This document shows positions 18,455 through 28,484 of a stretch of 64,000 nucleotides of DNA, piece after piece; within the stretch, counting starts at the first letter, position 1; the number at the start of each line of letters is the position of its first letter. Location of the stretch: NCBI RefSeq assembly GCF_003121295.1, contig NZ_PHNC01000029.1, positions 434,001 through 498,000 on the forward strand, read 5' to 3'. Below the pieces are notes generated by a model that saw only the letters and a program-made list of their open reading frames with translations, did not search any database and had not been told where the DNA came from. The stretch is from Streptomyces orinoci (GTDB lineage: Bacteria; Actinomycetota; Actinomycetes; Streptomycetales; Streptomycetaceae). Position numbers and translations under genes: made by a program.

Positions 18455-18480
18455 AAGGGTGGCACCCAGTGCCACCCTTT
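18455..18480. terminator. Rho-independent-like hairpin between dusB and ppdK
   Basis: Perfect 11-bp arms AAGGGTGGCAC and GTGCCACCCTT, three-base loop. On the minus strand it is followed by CTTGTGTT, so it probably ends the dusB transcript, or could act as a leader hairpin for ppdK. Confidence 0.7.
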
Positions 18481-18586
18481 GGAAGGTGGACCCCCCTGGA
18501 AAGCGCTCATCTGAGCACACCTTCTATCAGAGGTGGCGAGAATCACGCCCCGGGGGGTCCCCCGAACGGCCCATTCCGGGCGCCGC

Positions 18587-19765
18587 TCAGCCCCCGGAAG
18601 TGTCCAGCTCCGCATCGGCGCTCACCGCCGCACAGTCATAGGGATCGTCCAGCCAACCGTCCGGCAGGACCACCCGGTTACGGCCCGAGGTGCGCCCGCG
18701 CGGGCCATCGGCACCCGCCGGCCAGGGCTGGTCCAGATCGAGCTCGCTCAAAAGAGCGTCCAGCTCGGCCAGCGAGGAGGCGACGGCCAGCTTTTTGCGC
18801 GCCTCGGAGCCCACCGAGAAGCCCTTGGTGTACCAGGCGACATGCTTACGGAAGTCGATGACGCCGCGCTCCTCGCTCTCCAGCCACTGGCCCAGCAGCT
18901 CGGCATGGCGCAGCATCACCCGGGCCACCTCGCGCAGGGTGGGCGCGGCGGGGCCGGTGCCGGTGCCGTCCGGCTGCTCCGGCGCGAAGGCGGCCACCAG
19001 ATCCCCGAACAGCCAGGGCCGGCCCAGGCAGCCGCGGCCGACCACCACTCCGTCACAGCCGGTCTCGCGCATCATCCGCACCGCATCCTCGGCCGACCAG
19101 ATATCGCCGTTTCCGAGCACCGGGATCTCCGGGACGGTCTCCTTGAGGCGGGCGATGGCCTCCCAGTCGGCGGTGCCGCCGTAGTGCTGGGCGGCGGTGC
19201 GGCCATGCAGCGCGATGGCGGTGACGCCCTCCTCCACCGCGATCCGGCCGGCGTCCAGATAGGTGAGGTGCTCGTCGTCGATGCCCTTGCGCATCTTCAT
19301 GGTCACCGGCAGCTGCCCGGCGTTGCCCACCGCCTCGCGCAGGATGGAGCGCAGCAGATTCCGCTTGTAGGGCAGGGCGGAGCCGCCGCCCTTGCGAGTG
19401 ACCTTGGGGACGGGGCAGCCGAAGTTGAGGTCGATATGGTCGGCCAGATCCTCGTCCACGATCATGCGGACGGCCTTGCCCACGGTGACCGGATCGACGC
19501 CATAGAGCTGGATGGAGCGCGGCTTCTCGGTGTCATCGAAGTGGATCAGCCGCATGGTCTTGGCATCCCGCTCCACCAGCGCCCGGGTGGTGATCATCTC
19601 GCTGACGAACAGCCCCTTGCCGCCGGAGAACTCCCGGCACAGCGTGCGGAAGGGGGCGTTGGTGATGCCCGCCATGGGCGCCAGCACCACCGGCGGCTGC
19701 ACCGAGTGCGGACCGATCCTCAGCTGGGCGGGCTGCGTCGGCTGCGTGATGCTCGGCTGCTTCAT
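18587..19765 (-). CDS. dusB: tRNA-dihydrouridine synthase
   Basis: 392-residue flavoenzyme that reduces specific uridines in the tRNA D-loop. The FMN-binding TIM barrel begins at VVLAPMAGITNAPFRTLCREF. The catalytic Cys is in NFGCPVPKVTRKGGGSAL (near residue 115), followed by MKMRKGID, ALHGRTAAQHY, VLGNGDIWSAEDA and VGRGCLGRPW. A C-terminal helical RNA-binding extension follows. ATG 19765 is chosen; a TTG immediately before it is in frame. GGAAG lies upstream. Confidence 0.93.
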   Translation of the reverse strand: MKQPSITQPTQPAQLRIGPHSVQPPVVLAPMAGITNAPFRTLCREFSGGKGLFVSEMITTRALVERDAKTMRLIHFDDTEKPRSIQLYGVDPVTVGKAVRMIVDEDLADHIDLNFGCPVPKVTRKGGGSALPYKRNLLRSILREAVGNAGQLPVTMKMRKGIDDEHLTYLDAGRIAVEEGVTAIALHGRTAAQHYGGTADWEAIARLKETVPEIPVLGNGDIWSAEDAVRMMRETGCDGVVVGRGCLGRPWLFGDLVAAFAPEQPDGTGTGPAAPTLREVARVMLRHAELLGQWLESEERGVIDFRKHVAWYTKGFSVGSEARKKLAVASSLAELDALLSELDLDQPWPAGADGPRGRTSGRNRVVLPDGWLDDPYDCAAVSADAELDTSGG

Positions 19766-19816
19766 CAAGGGGCTTCCTCGGTCATACGGACGGGAGGGAC
19801 GACCCTCAATTGTCCC

Positions 19817-20794
19817 TCATCCGGCGGAGGCGGCGGCCGGGCGGCGGCTCAGGGCCAGCCGGTGCAGCCGCTCCAGCCGCTCGCGGCTCTCCTCGTCCAC
19901 CGGGGTGTAGGTGCTCAGCCGGGAGCCGGGGTTGGGGCCCAGCCACAGGCTGCTGTGGCAGACCCGTATCAGGCCGATCTCGGGGTGCTGGAAGGCCTTG
20001 GTGCGGTTGCCGACATCATTGACGACCTCATGCCGCGCCCAGATCTCCCGGAACTCCGGAGAGGCCTCGTGCAGCCGCTTGACCAGGCACTTCCAGGCGG
20101 GCTCCGCCACATGCTCGGCCATCGCGGCCCGGAACCTGGCGGTCATCAGCCGGATGGTCTCCTCGCGCTGCACTATCCGGGCCCGCCACTCGGCGTTGGT
20201 GAAGGTCAGCCAGAGGCAGTTGCGGTCGGCGGCGGGCAGGGCGTCCAGGTCACAGAGCAGCTGTCCGTAGGAGCGGTTGTAGGCCAGGATGTCGTAGCGG
20301 GAGTTCTGCACACAGGCGGGGAAGGGCTCCAGCTGCTCCAGCATCTGCAGCAGCGCCTCGGGCACCCCGGTGCAGGCGGTGTCCGGCATCGGGTCGGCCA
20401 CATTGGCCAGGGCGAAGAGGTGGGAACGCTCGCCGCGGTCGAGCATCAGCGCCCTGGCCACCGAATCCAGCACCTGCACGGAGGCCTGTATGTCACGGGC
20501 CTGCTCCATCCACGTGTACCAGGTGACCCCCACGGCGGCGAGCTGGGCGACCTCCTCCCGGCGCAGGCCGGGGGTGCGGCGCCGGGCGCCGCGCGGCAGA
20601 CCGACCTGCTCCGGCGTTATCCGCTCACGGCGGCTGCGCAGGAAGGCGGCGAGCTCGCTGCGGCGGATGCTGTCGGCGGCCTCGCCGCTCATGCCGGAGG
20701 GGGCGGACGGGGCGTCCGCGGCGGTGCGGGCGGTGCCGGATCGGCCGGAGAGCCCGGTGAAGGCGGCCGAAGCTTCGGGGGCCATGGTGGTCAT
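19817..20794 (-). CDS. MmyB-type XRE regulator
   Basis: 325 residues. A Ser/Ala-rich lead of about 40 residues precedes an XRE helix-turn-helix with the hallmark GARRRTPGLRREEVAQLAAVGVTWYTWMEQARDI. The C-terminal MmyB ligand-binding domain shows ILAYNRSYGQLL, SPEFREIWARHEV and GLIRVCHSSLWL. Family members usually repress a divergent gene; here that is the MFS pump at 20897, with twin palindromes between. Start at MTTMAPE; a downstream ATG (MAPE) is possible. Confidence 0.88.
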   Translation of the reverse strand: MTTMAPEASAAFTGLSGRSGTARTAADAPSAPSGMSGEAADSIRRSELAAFLRSRRERITPEQVGLPRGARRRTPGLRREEVAQLAAVGVTWYTWMEQARDIQASVQVLDSVARALMLDRGERSHLFALANVADPMPDTACTGVPEALLQMLEQLEPFPACVQNSRYDILAYNRSYGQLLCDLDALPAADRNCLWLTFTNAEWRARIVQREETIRLMTARFRAAMAEHVAEPAWKCLVKRLHEASPEFREIWARHEVVNDVGNRTKAFQHPEIGLIRVCHSSLWLGPNPGSRLSTYTPVDEESRERLERLHRLALSRRPAAASAG

Positions 20795-20837
20795 GTCTCC
20801 AAGGGTGCGGGACGGTTCAGCGGGTTGCCAGGTAGTG

Positions 20838-20869
20838 CTGGTACCAGGATAAAGAGACTCTGGTACCAG
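20838..20869. promoter_or_regulatory. Twin palindromic operators CTGGTACCAG
   Basis: Two identical perfect 10-bp palindromes, CTGGTACCAG at 20838-20847 and 20860-20869, lie 22 bp centre to centre, about two helical turns, between the divergent regulator and MFS genes. They are the probable binding sites of the MmyB-type regulator (inference). Confidence 0.65.
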
Positions 20870-20896
20870 GCTGTGGGGAGCGGGATCGTCGTACCC

Positions 20897-22399
20897 GTGA
20901 GCGAAATCCGTACCGCCTCCGCGCCCGCGCCGGCCCCCGCCCCGCAACGGGTGGGCCCCCGGTCCGCCGACCGTTCCCCCGCTTCCTCCGCATCCCCCGC
21001 GTCCGCCGCCTCCCCCGCTCCGGCGCTGAGCGCGCTGGGTCTGCTGACCGTGCTGCTCGGCGCCGCGCTGCCGATGCTGGACGCCTTTATCGTCAATGTC
21101 GCCCTGCCCACCATCGACCACGACCTGGACGCCGGCCCGGCGCTGCTGGAGATGGTGGTCGGCGGCTATGGCGTCGCCTATGCGGTGCTGCTGGTGCTGG
21201 GCGGCCGCCTCGGTGACATGCTCGGCCGCCGACGGCTGTTCCTGTGGGGCACGGCCGCCTTCGGCCTCACCTCGGTGGCCTGCGGCCTGGCGCCGGACGC
21301 CTGGACCCTGGTGGCCGCCCGGGTGGCCCAGGGCGCGGCCTCGGCCCTGATGATGCCCCAGGTGCTGGCCACCATCCAGGCCACCACCAGCGGGGCCAAG
21401 CGGGTCCGCGCCATGAGCTACTACAGCTCCACCGCCGGGGTGGCCAGCGCGCTCGGCCAGGTGCTGGGCGGAGTGCTGGTCTCGCTGGACATAGCGGGCA
21501 CCGGCTGGCGGTCCATCTTCCTGGTCAACGCCCCGGTGGCGGTGGCCGCCCTGCTGCTGGCGCTGCGCACGGTGCCCGAGACGCGCTCCGAGCAGCCGAC
21601 CCGGGTGGACGGCCCGGGCACGGCGCTGCTCTCGCTGACCCTGGTGTCGCTGCTGCTGCCGCTGACCGAGGGCCGGGCCACCGGCTGGCCGCTGTGGTCC
21701 TGGCTGCTGCTGGCGCTCTTCCCGGTGGCCACGGTGAGCTTTGTGGTGGTCGAGCGGCGGGCCGAGCGCCTGGGGCGCACTCCCCTGGTGCCGCCCTCGC
21801 TGCTGCGGATCCCCTCGATGCGCAGCGGGCTGCTGGTGCTGGTCCCGTTCTGCCTGGGCTGGGGCGGCTTTATGTTCATGATGGCGGTGGCCTTGCAGGA
21901 GGGGCTGCGGCTGGGCCCGATGGCGGCGGGGCTGGCGCTGGTGCCACTGTGCGCGGCGTTCTTCGCCGCCTCGATGGCCGGTCCGCGCCTGGCGGCCCGT
22001 CATGGCCGGCGGGTGGTGACGGCCGGGGCGCTGCTGCAGGCGATCGGCCTGCTGGCCGGGATAGCCACCTTCCACTGGGGCTGGGACGGGCTGAACGCCT
22101 GGGGCCTCGCGCCCGCGCTCACCATCCAGGGTCTGGGCCAGGGCCTGCTGTTCCCGCTGACCATGCGGACCATGCTGAGCGAGGTGCCGGTCGCCCAGGC
22201 CGGTGTCGGCGGCGGGGTCACGGTCACCGCCCAGCAGTCCTTTATGGCCCTGGGTGTGGCCACGCTGGGCACTCTCTTCCTCTCACTGGCCTCCTCGGCG
22301 GGGATGGCCGACGCCCTGACGGCCACGCTCGGCGTGCAGCTGGCGGCCTCGGCGGCCACGGTGGGGCTGAGCTTGCGGCTGCCGCGCCGGATGCGGTGA
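20897..22399 (+). CDS. DHA2-type MFS drug/proton antiporter
   Basis: 500 residues with about 14 membrane segments. After a 45-residue Ala/Pro/Ser-rich N-terminus come the DHA2 hallmarks: PMLDAFIVNVALPTIDHDL in segment 1, GGRLGDMLGRRRLF in loop 2-3, and a motif C region SALGQVLGGVLVSL. Such pumps expel antibiotics, dyes or self-made metabolites across the plasma membrane. The GTG at 20897 is the only start close to the operator region; its ribosome site is weak. It is divergent from, and probably controlled by, the MmyB-type regulator. Confidence 0.87.
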   Translation: MSEIRTASAPAPAPAPQRVGPRSADRSPASSASPASAASPAPALSALGLLTVLLGAALPMLDAFIVNVALPTIDHDLDAGPALLEMVVGGYGVAYAVLLVLGGRLGDMLGRRRLFLWGTAAFGLTSVACGLAPDAWTLVAARVAQGAASALMMPQVLATIQATTSGAKRVRAMSYYSSTAGVASALGQVLGGVLVSLDIAGTGWRSIFLVNAPVAVAALLLALRTVPETRSEQPTRVDGPGTALLSLTLVSLLLPLTEGRATGWPLWSWLLLALFPVATVSFVVVERRAERLGRTPLVPPSLLRIPSMRSGLLVLVPFCLGWGGFMFMMAVALQEGLRLGPMAAGLALVPLCAAFFAASMAGPRLAARHGRRVVTAGALLQAIGLLAGIATFHWGWDGLNAWGLAPALTIQGLGQGLLFPLTMRTMLSEVPVAQAGVGGGVTVTAQQSFMALGVATLGTLFLSLASSAGMADALTATLGVQLAASAATVGLSLRLPRRMR

Positions 22400-22432
22400 G
22401 GGGCTGTGGCGAGGGGCCGTCGTCCGCGGTTC

Positions 22433-22476
22433 GCCCTATGGGCTGACAGATATTGAAATCTGTCAGCCCATAGGGC
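22433..22476. promoter_or_regulatory. 19-bp perfect inverted repeat between MFS and reductase genes
   Basis: Arms GCCCTATGGGCTGACAGAT (22433-22451) and its exact complement (22458-22476) around the centre ATTGAA. It starts 34 bases after the pump stop and ends 52 bases before the reductase start. The length suits a terminator for the pump, but the AT-rich centre and position also suit an operator for the reductase. No U-tract. Confidence 0.6.
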
Positions 22477-22527
22477 ACGCTGGAGGCACCGCACCGTATC
22501 CATGTCCCGAGCCTCCGAGGAGTCCCC

Positions 22528-23529
22528 GTGCAGCAGCGCACTCTTGGCACCACCGGCCCCCAGGTCTCCGCCCTCGGCCTGGGCTGCATGGGCATGTCCG
22601 CCCTCTACGGTCACGCCGACCGCGGCGAGTCCATCGCCACCATCCATGCCGCCCTGGACGCCGGCATCACCCTGCTGGACACCGGCGACTTCTACGGCAT
22701 GGGCCACAACGAAATGCTGATCGGCGAGGCCCTGCGCAGCGCGGGCGCCAACCGGGAAAAGGCGCTCCTCAGCGTCAAGTTCGGCGCCCTGCGCGGCCCG
22801 GACGGCGGCTGGTTGGGCTATGACGGCCGCCCCGCCGCGGTGAAGAACTTCGCCGCCTACTCCCTGCAGCGCCTGGGCACCGACCACATCGACGTCTACC
22901 GCATCGCCCGGCTCGACCCGGCCGTGCCCATCGAGGAGACGGTGGGTGCCATCGCCGAGCTGGTCCAGGCCGGGTACGTCCGCCATATCGGCCTCTCCGA
23001 GGTGGGCGCGGAGACCATCCGCCGGGCGGCCGCCGTGGCCCCCATCACCGATCTGCAGATCGAGTACTCACTGATCACCCGGGGCATCGAGGAGCAGATC
23101 CTGCCCGTCTGCCGGGAGCTGGGCATCGGCATCACCGCCTATGGGGTGCTCTCCCGTGGCCTGATCAGCGGACACTGGAGCCGTGAGGCGCGGCCCGCCC
23201 CCGATGACTTCCGGACGCTGAGCCCGCGCTTCAGCGGTGCCAACCTTGAGCACAACCTCGATCTGGTGGATGCCCTGCGCAAGATCGCCGAGGCCAAGGG
23301 GGTCAGCGTGGCGCAGATCGCCATCGCCCGGGTCCTGGCCCGGGGCGAGGACATCGTGCCGCTGGTCGGCGCCCGCCGCCGGGACCGGCTGACCGAGGCG
23401 CTGGGCGCGCTGGAGGTCACCCTCAGCGCGGCGGACCTCTCCGCCATCGAGAAGGCGGTGCCTCCGGGGGCGGCGGCCGGTGAGCGCTATCCCGCCGCGC
23501 AGATGTCCAGCCTGGACAGCGAGCGGTGA
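22528..23529 (+). CDS. Aldo/keto reductase
   Basis: 333-residue NADPH-dependent oxidoreductase with a TIM-barrel fold. It shows the start LGTTGPQVSALGLGCMGMS, the active-site Asp/Tyr region (LLDTGDFYGMGHNEMLIGEAL), the catalytic Lys region (KALLSVKFGAL), and the subfamily motif RIARLDPAVPIEETVGA where other members have a His. NADP-contact residues follow in PLVGARRRDRLTEALGAL. GTG at 22528 has GAGGAG upstream. The TetR gene downstream is co-oriented with a 106-bp gap. Substrate unknown. Confidence 0.93.
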   Translation: MQQRTLGTTGPQVSALGLGCMGMSALYGHADRGESIATIHAALDAGITLLDTGDFYGMGHNEMLIGEALRSAGANREKALLSVKFGALRGPDGGWLGYDGRPAAVKNFAAYSLQRLGTDHIDVYRIARLDPAVPIEETVGAIAELVQAGYVRHIGLSEVGAETIRRAAAVAPITDLQIEYSLITRGIEEQILPVCRELGIGITAYGVLSRGLISGHWSREARPAPDDFRTLSPRFSGANLEHNLDLVDALRKIAEAKGVSVAQIAIARVLARGEDIVPLVGARRRDRLTEALGALEVTLSAADLSAIEKAVPPGAAAGERYPAAQMSSLDSER

Positions 23530-23635
23530 CCGGGTGAGTGGGCGCCCTCTCGGGTCCGGGCCCATCGGCGGGTACGGTCCCTTGGAGGAGCCGCCCACGT
23601 ACGCCCGCCGAGCAGGAAAGGACCAGCGCAGCGCC

Positions 23636-24217
23636 ATGCCGCCCGAGACTCTCACCCCCCAGCGCATTCTTGAGGCCACCGAGGAGGTGCTGCGCCGCTT
23701 CGGCCCGGCGAAGGCCACGGTGGTCGATGTGGCGCGGGCGCTGGGCGTCAGCCATGGCAGTGTCTACCGGCACTTCGGCAGCAAGGCGGCGCTGCGGGAG
23801 GCTGTCACCGACAGGTGGCTGGACCAGTCGCACACCCGGCTGTCCGCCATCGCCGGTGCGGAGGGCCCGGCCGGGCCCCGGCTGCGGGAGTGGCTCGGCG
23901 CCGTGTTCGCCGCGAAGCGGCGCAAGGCTGGTGAGGATCCTGAGCTGTTCGCCACTTATCTGGTGCTGGCGGCGGAGAACAGTGCGACGGTGGAGCGGCA
24001 TATTGCGGTAATGCTGGGGCAGCTTGCCGGGATTGTCCAAAGTGGGGTAGAGCGGGGAGAGTTCGCCTCGGCTGACCCCATGACCACCGCTCGCGCGGTG
24101 TGGGATGCGACGGTTCGCTTCCATGACCCCGCTCATGCGGCGGAGTGGGGGCGCGCCGGGATCGACGCGGCCTTTGACGAGGTGTGCGAGCTGATCCTTC
24201 GGGGTTTGCGGGTCTGA
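23636..24217 (+). CDS. TetR-family regulator
   Basis: 193 residues. The N-terminal HTH is textbook: ILEATEEVLRRFGPAKATVVDVARALGVSHGSVYRHFGSKAAL. A helical ligand-binding domain follows, with a DUF-type C-terminus (EFASADPMTTARAVWDATVRFHDP). ATG 23636 gives the family length; GGAAAGGA is about 14 bases upstream. It lies directly downstream of the aldo/keto reductase and probably regulates it. Confidence 0.88.
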   Translation: MPPETLTPQRILEATEEVLRRFGPAKATVVDVARALGVSHGSVYRHFGSKAALREAVTDRWLDQSHTRLSAIAGAEGPAGPRLREWLGAVFAAKRRKAGEDPELFATYLVLAAENSATVERHIAVMLGQLAGIVQSGVERGEFASADPMTTARAVWDATVRFHDPAHAAEWGRAGIDAAFDEVCELILRGLRV

Positions 24218-24316
24218 GGGTGCGTTCGCTTTGTCCGCGGGTTGAGTTCGGCTGATCGCGGGTTCCTCGCGCACCCGCCGCGTTGTGGGCAGTCGTTCCG
24301 CAGGGCGATGGGGGTG

Positions 24317-24341
24317 CCCCCGCGCCGTTCAGGCGTGGGGG
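24317..24341. repeat. GC-rich palindrome in convergent intergenic region
   Basis: CCCCCGCGCC and GGCGTGGGGG (one G:T pair) with a five-base loop, between the TetR gene and the converging response regulator. Possible terminator. Confidence 0.45.
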
Positions 24342-24405
24342 AGGGTGGGCACAACGCGACCACCGGGCCGCACCCGGCGACGAAAGCAGCGTTCATTGCC
24401 GGGTG

Positions 24406-24458
24406 CGGGCCGTGGGTGGCTGATCGCGCAGTTCCCCGCGCCCCTGACGGGCGCGCCC
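24406..24458 (+). repeat. Dispersed intergenic repeat copy
   Basis: Contains GTGGGTGGCTGATCGCGCAG followed by TTCCCCGCGCCCCTGACGGG. The same core occurs at 34060-34118 and four times in 51960-52320. Confidence 0.6.
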
Positions 24459-24464
24459 GTGCCG

Positions 24465-25109
24465 CTAGGCGACGCCGAGGAAGCGGAGTACGGCCAGGAC
24501 GCGGCGGTGGTCCGCATCCGCCTTGGGGAGGTCCAGCTTCGCCAGAATGCTGTTGATGTGCTTGGCCACCGCACTCTCACTCACCACCAGCCGCTCCGCG
24601 ATCCCCGCATTGGAGCGGCCCTCCGCCATCAGCTCCAGTACCTCCCGCTCCCGCGCGGTGAGCCGTTCCAGCGGGTCGCTGTGCCGGCGCACCAGCAACT
24701 GGGAAACCACCTGCGGGTCCAGAGCCGTACCCCCGGCGGCCACCCGGCGCAGCACCTCGATGAACTCCTCGACGTCCGCGACCCGTTGCTTGAGCAGATA
24801 GCCCACCCCCCGGGTGTCACCGGTCAGCAGATCGGTGGCGTACCGCTCCTCCACAAACTGGGACAGCAGCAGCACCGCCGTGTCCGGCCACTGCCGCCGG
24901 ATGAGCAGTGCGGCCCGTACCCCCTCGTCGGCGAAGCCCGGCGGCATCCGCACATCGCTGACCACCAGGTCGGGCCGGTGTTCCTCAACCGCCGTCAACA
25001 GGCCCTGGGAATCGCCCGTTTCGGCCGCCACCTCGAAGCCGGCGGCTTCCAGGACCTTCACCAGCCCCACCCTCAGCAGTACGGAATCCTCGGCGATCAC
25101 GGCGCGCAC
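24465..25109 (-). CDS. LuxR/NarL-family response regulator
   Basis: 214 residues. Receiver domain with VIAEDSVLLR, phospho-acceptor Asp52 (LVVSDVRMPP) and YLLKQRV. LuxR-type HTH at the C-terminus (LTAREREVLELMAEGRSNAGIAERLVVSESAVAKHI). The GTG start at 25109 overlaps the last codons of the kinase gene by 13 bases, so the two form one translational unit. Confidence 0.93.
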   Translation of the reverse strand: MRAVIAEDSVLLRVGLVKVLEAAGFEVAAETGDSQGLLTAVEEHRPDLVVSDVRMPPGFADEGVRAALLIRRQWPDTAVLLLSQFVEERYATDLLTGDTRGVGYLLKQRVADVEEFIEVLRRVAAGGTALDPQVVSQLLVRRHSDPLERLTAREREVLELMAEGRSNAGIAERLVVSESAVAKHINSILAKLDLPKADADHRRVLAVLRFLGVA

Positions 25110-26356
25110 GGCAGCTCCACAGTCACAACGGTCGGGCCCCCCACGGGGCTGCTGATCGAGAAGGTGCCGTCCACCGAGGCGACGCGCTTGGTCAGCCCGG
25201 CGAGTCCGGTGCCGCCCGACGGGTCGGCGCCGCCGACTCCGTCGTCGGAGACGACGACCAGCAGTATCCCCCCGAACCGTTCCACGGTGACCTCCGCCCT
25301 GGACGCCTGGGCATGCTTGACCACATTGGCCAGCGCCTCGGAGACCACGAAGTAGGCGACCGCCTCCACCGCCGGGGCGGGCCGGGACGCCATGTCCACC
25401 CGGACCCGCACCGGCAGCGGCGCCCGCTCGGCCAGGCCGGACAGCGCCGCGTCCAGCCCCCGGTCCTCCAGCACCGCCGGGTGCAGGCCGCGTACCAGGT
25501 TGCTCAGTTCCTCGATGGCCTCCTTGGCCTCCCGGTGCGCCTCGTCGATCACCTTGCGGGCGTCCGGCGGCAGATCGGTCAGCGTGGCCTTGGCCAGGCC
25601 CAGGTTGACGGCCATGGACACCAGCCGTTGCTGGGCGCCGTCATGCAAGTCCCGCTCGATCCGGCGGCGTTCGGCGTCCGCCGCGTCCACCACCGCGGCC
25701 CGGCTCTCGGTGACCTCCGCCACCCGCCGGGTCAACTGCTCGGCGCGGCTGGGGCCCAGGCGGCCGGCCGCAGCGCGGGTGTCCAGCCGGGCCAGGGCGG
25801 TGGACAGCCAGGCGGCCAGATACAGACCGCACACCCCGAGCGCGGTGACATACCCGGCCTGTACGGCATAGCGGGCGAACTTCAGCCGTTCCTCGACCGG
25901 TACGGCCCACATCCAGACGTAGATGGTGGTCGCCCACAGCGAGGCGGCCCACAGCAGCAGAACGCCCACCGCGGCCAGTGCGCACAGCGGCCCGGCCACC
26001 AGGTGGTAGGCCACCTGCCGCCAAACCGCCTCGCCACGCAGCCAGTTGGCCGCCCGCTCACGGCGGGAGGCACCCGGGGTGCGCGACAGACGCGGGATCT
26101 CCACCCCCAGCCGCGCCCGGAAGCGGGCCCGCTGCGCCGCGGTGAGCAGCGGCGCCGCCGCCACCAGCGCGGCCAGCGGCAGGAACACCGCGAGCAGCAC
26201 GCTCAGCACCCGGGTGGGCCCGCCGGGCAGCCAGGGCAGCGCCAGGACCAGCAGCGCGCCGATCTGCACCAGGATGCCGGTGGCATGGAAGGCGACGGCG
26301 CGCCCGGCGTTTTCAAAGGGGCGCAGCAGGGGCCGCAAGGGCGTGGGAATGTGCAT
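25097..26356 (-). CDS. Sensor histidine kinase
   Basis: 419-residue NarL-type kinase. The N-terminal half has four or five membrane segments (for example AGPLCALAAVGVLLLWAASL). The HisKA_3 box IERDLHDGAQQRLVSMAVNLGLAKA carries the phosphorylated His. The ATPase domain has EALANVVKHAQASRAEV and VVSDDGVGGADPSGGTGLAGL. ATG 26356 (MHIPTPLRPLL) is preferred over an upstream in-frame start. It pairs with the overlapping response regulator. No target gene is adjacent except possibly the divergent small membrane protein at 26521. Confidence 0.9.
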   Translation of the reverse strand: MHIPTPLRPLLRPFENAGRAVAFHATGILVQIGALLVLALPWLPGGPTRVLSVLLAVFLPLAALVAAAPLLTAAQRARFRARLGVEIPRLSRTPGASRRERAANWLRGEAVWRQVAYHLVAGPLCALAAVGVLLLWAASLWATTIYVWMWAVPVEERLKFARYAVQAGYVTALGVCGLYLAAWLSTALARLDTRAAAGRLGPSRAEQLTRRVAEVTESRAAVVDAADAERRRIERDLHDGAQQRLVSMAVNLGLAKATLTDLPPDARKVIDEAHREAKEAIEELSNLVRGLHPAVLEDRGLDAALSGLAERAPLPVRVRVDMASRPAPAVEAVAYFVVSEALANVVKHAQASRAEVTVERFGGILLVVVSDDGVGGADPSGGTGLAGLTKRVASVDGTFSISSPVGGPTVVTVELPCAP

Positions 26357-26520
26357 GGACACAAGGTAGGTCCGCAGGTCAGCCCGGACCATCTCGCTGC
26401 CGCCCGGCTCGGGGGTATAGCCAGTGCCACCCCAGGACGGACATCCGCGCTACCGACTTCCGTCCCGCGCCCGGCGATGCTGAGGGTGCCCGATCAGCCC
26501 GTCCCGCCGAGGAGCCTTCG

Positions 26521-26985
26521 ATGTCCGTCGTCCATATCCCGCGCCGCGTCCAGGAGTTCGGTCACGGTCAGGAACTGGCCGAGGTCATCCCGCTGCACGG
26601 CGAGGTCCGGCCGGCCCGCGCCCGGCGCCCCTGGCTGGGGTATCTGCTGCTGGGCAGCGGGCTGCTTCTGCTGCCCTGGCTGTCGCTGCTGGCGGCGGGC
26701 CTGACCGGCCCGGCGAACACCCCGGAGGCCTGGGTGGGCCTGGACCTCCTGGAGGCCCTGGCCCTGGTCACCACCGGCCTGTTGATCATCCACCGGGACC
26801 CCCGCCAGATCCTGGCGGCCGCCGCGACGGCCCCGCTGCTGGTGGTGGACGCCTGGTTCGACGTGGTGACGGCGGCGCCGGGCACGGACCTGATCTCGGC
26901 CGTGGTACTGGCCTGTTGCGCGGAACTGCCGATGGCGGCGGTGTGCGGGGCGGTGGCGGTACGGGGGTTCGCGCGGCGGGGGTGA
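26521..26985 (+). CDS. Hypothetical four-helix membrane protein
   Basis: 154 residues, not recognised. After 39 polar residues there are four hydrophobic segments (YLLLGSGLLLLPWLSLLAAG, LALVTTGLLII, AAATAPLLVVDAWFDVVTAA, SAVVLACCAELPMAAVCGAV). It is divergent from the sensor kinase and could be its target or accessory (inference only). Confidence 0.7.
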   Translation: MSVVHIPRRVQEFGHGQELAEVIPLHGEVRPARARRPWLGYLLLGSGLLLLPWLSLLAAGLTGPANTPEAWVGLDLLEALALVTTGLLIIHRDPRQILAAAATAPLLVVDAWFDVVTAAPGTDLISAVVLACCAELPMAAVCGAVAVRGFARRG

Positions 26986-27025
26986 GTGTCAGTGGGTGTG
27001 AGTGTGAGTGGGTGTGAGTGTCGGT
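26982..27025 (+). repeat. Short GTGAGTGT tandem array
   Basis: About three imperfect 14-16 bp units of the GTGTGAGTGTGAGTGG type just after the membrane protein gene. A simple-sequence repeat with no visible role. Confidence 0.5.
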
Positions 27026-27046
27026 GCCGGCCGGTATATGCACCAA

Positions 27047-27086
27047 GGGCCCCGGCCCCGCCGCAAAAGCGGCGGAACCGGGGCCC
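27047..27086 (-). terminator. glyS terminator hairpin
   Basis: Arms GGGCCCCGG/CCGGGGCCC and CCGCCGC/GCGGCGG stack with a small internal loop and an AAAA apical loop, 16 bases past the glyS stop. Confidence 0.75.
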
Positions 27087-27101
27087 GGCCCAACTACAGG
27101 A

Positions 27102-28484
<1,383 letters not shown>

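Larger units (their letters stand above)
18184..18586. other. 403-bp intergenic region upstream of ppdK
   Basis: It contains the ppdK promoter region, two related TTGT-ACA elements (TCTTGTACACATGATC near 18369 and CTTGTGAACACAAG at 18441-18454) and a strong hairpin. No supported gene. Confidence 0.5.

Noticed and set aside
18533..22399. Very long open frame (over 1200 codons) spanning dusB, the regulator and the MFS gene
   Set aside because: Only its last 500 codons are a real protein; the rest is antisense to dusB and the regulator and is open because of the GC-rich third positions.
26982..27025. GTGAGTGT array as a possible CRISPR or origin iteron
   Set aside because: Units are short and imperfect, there are no spacers, and no associated genes are nearby.
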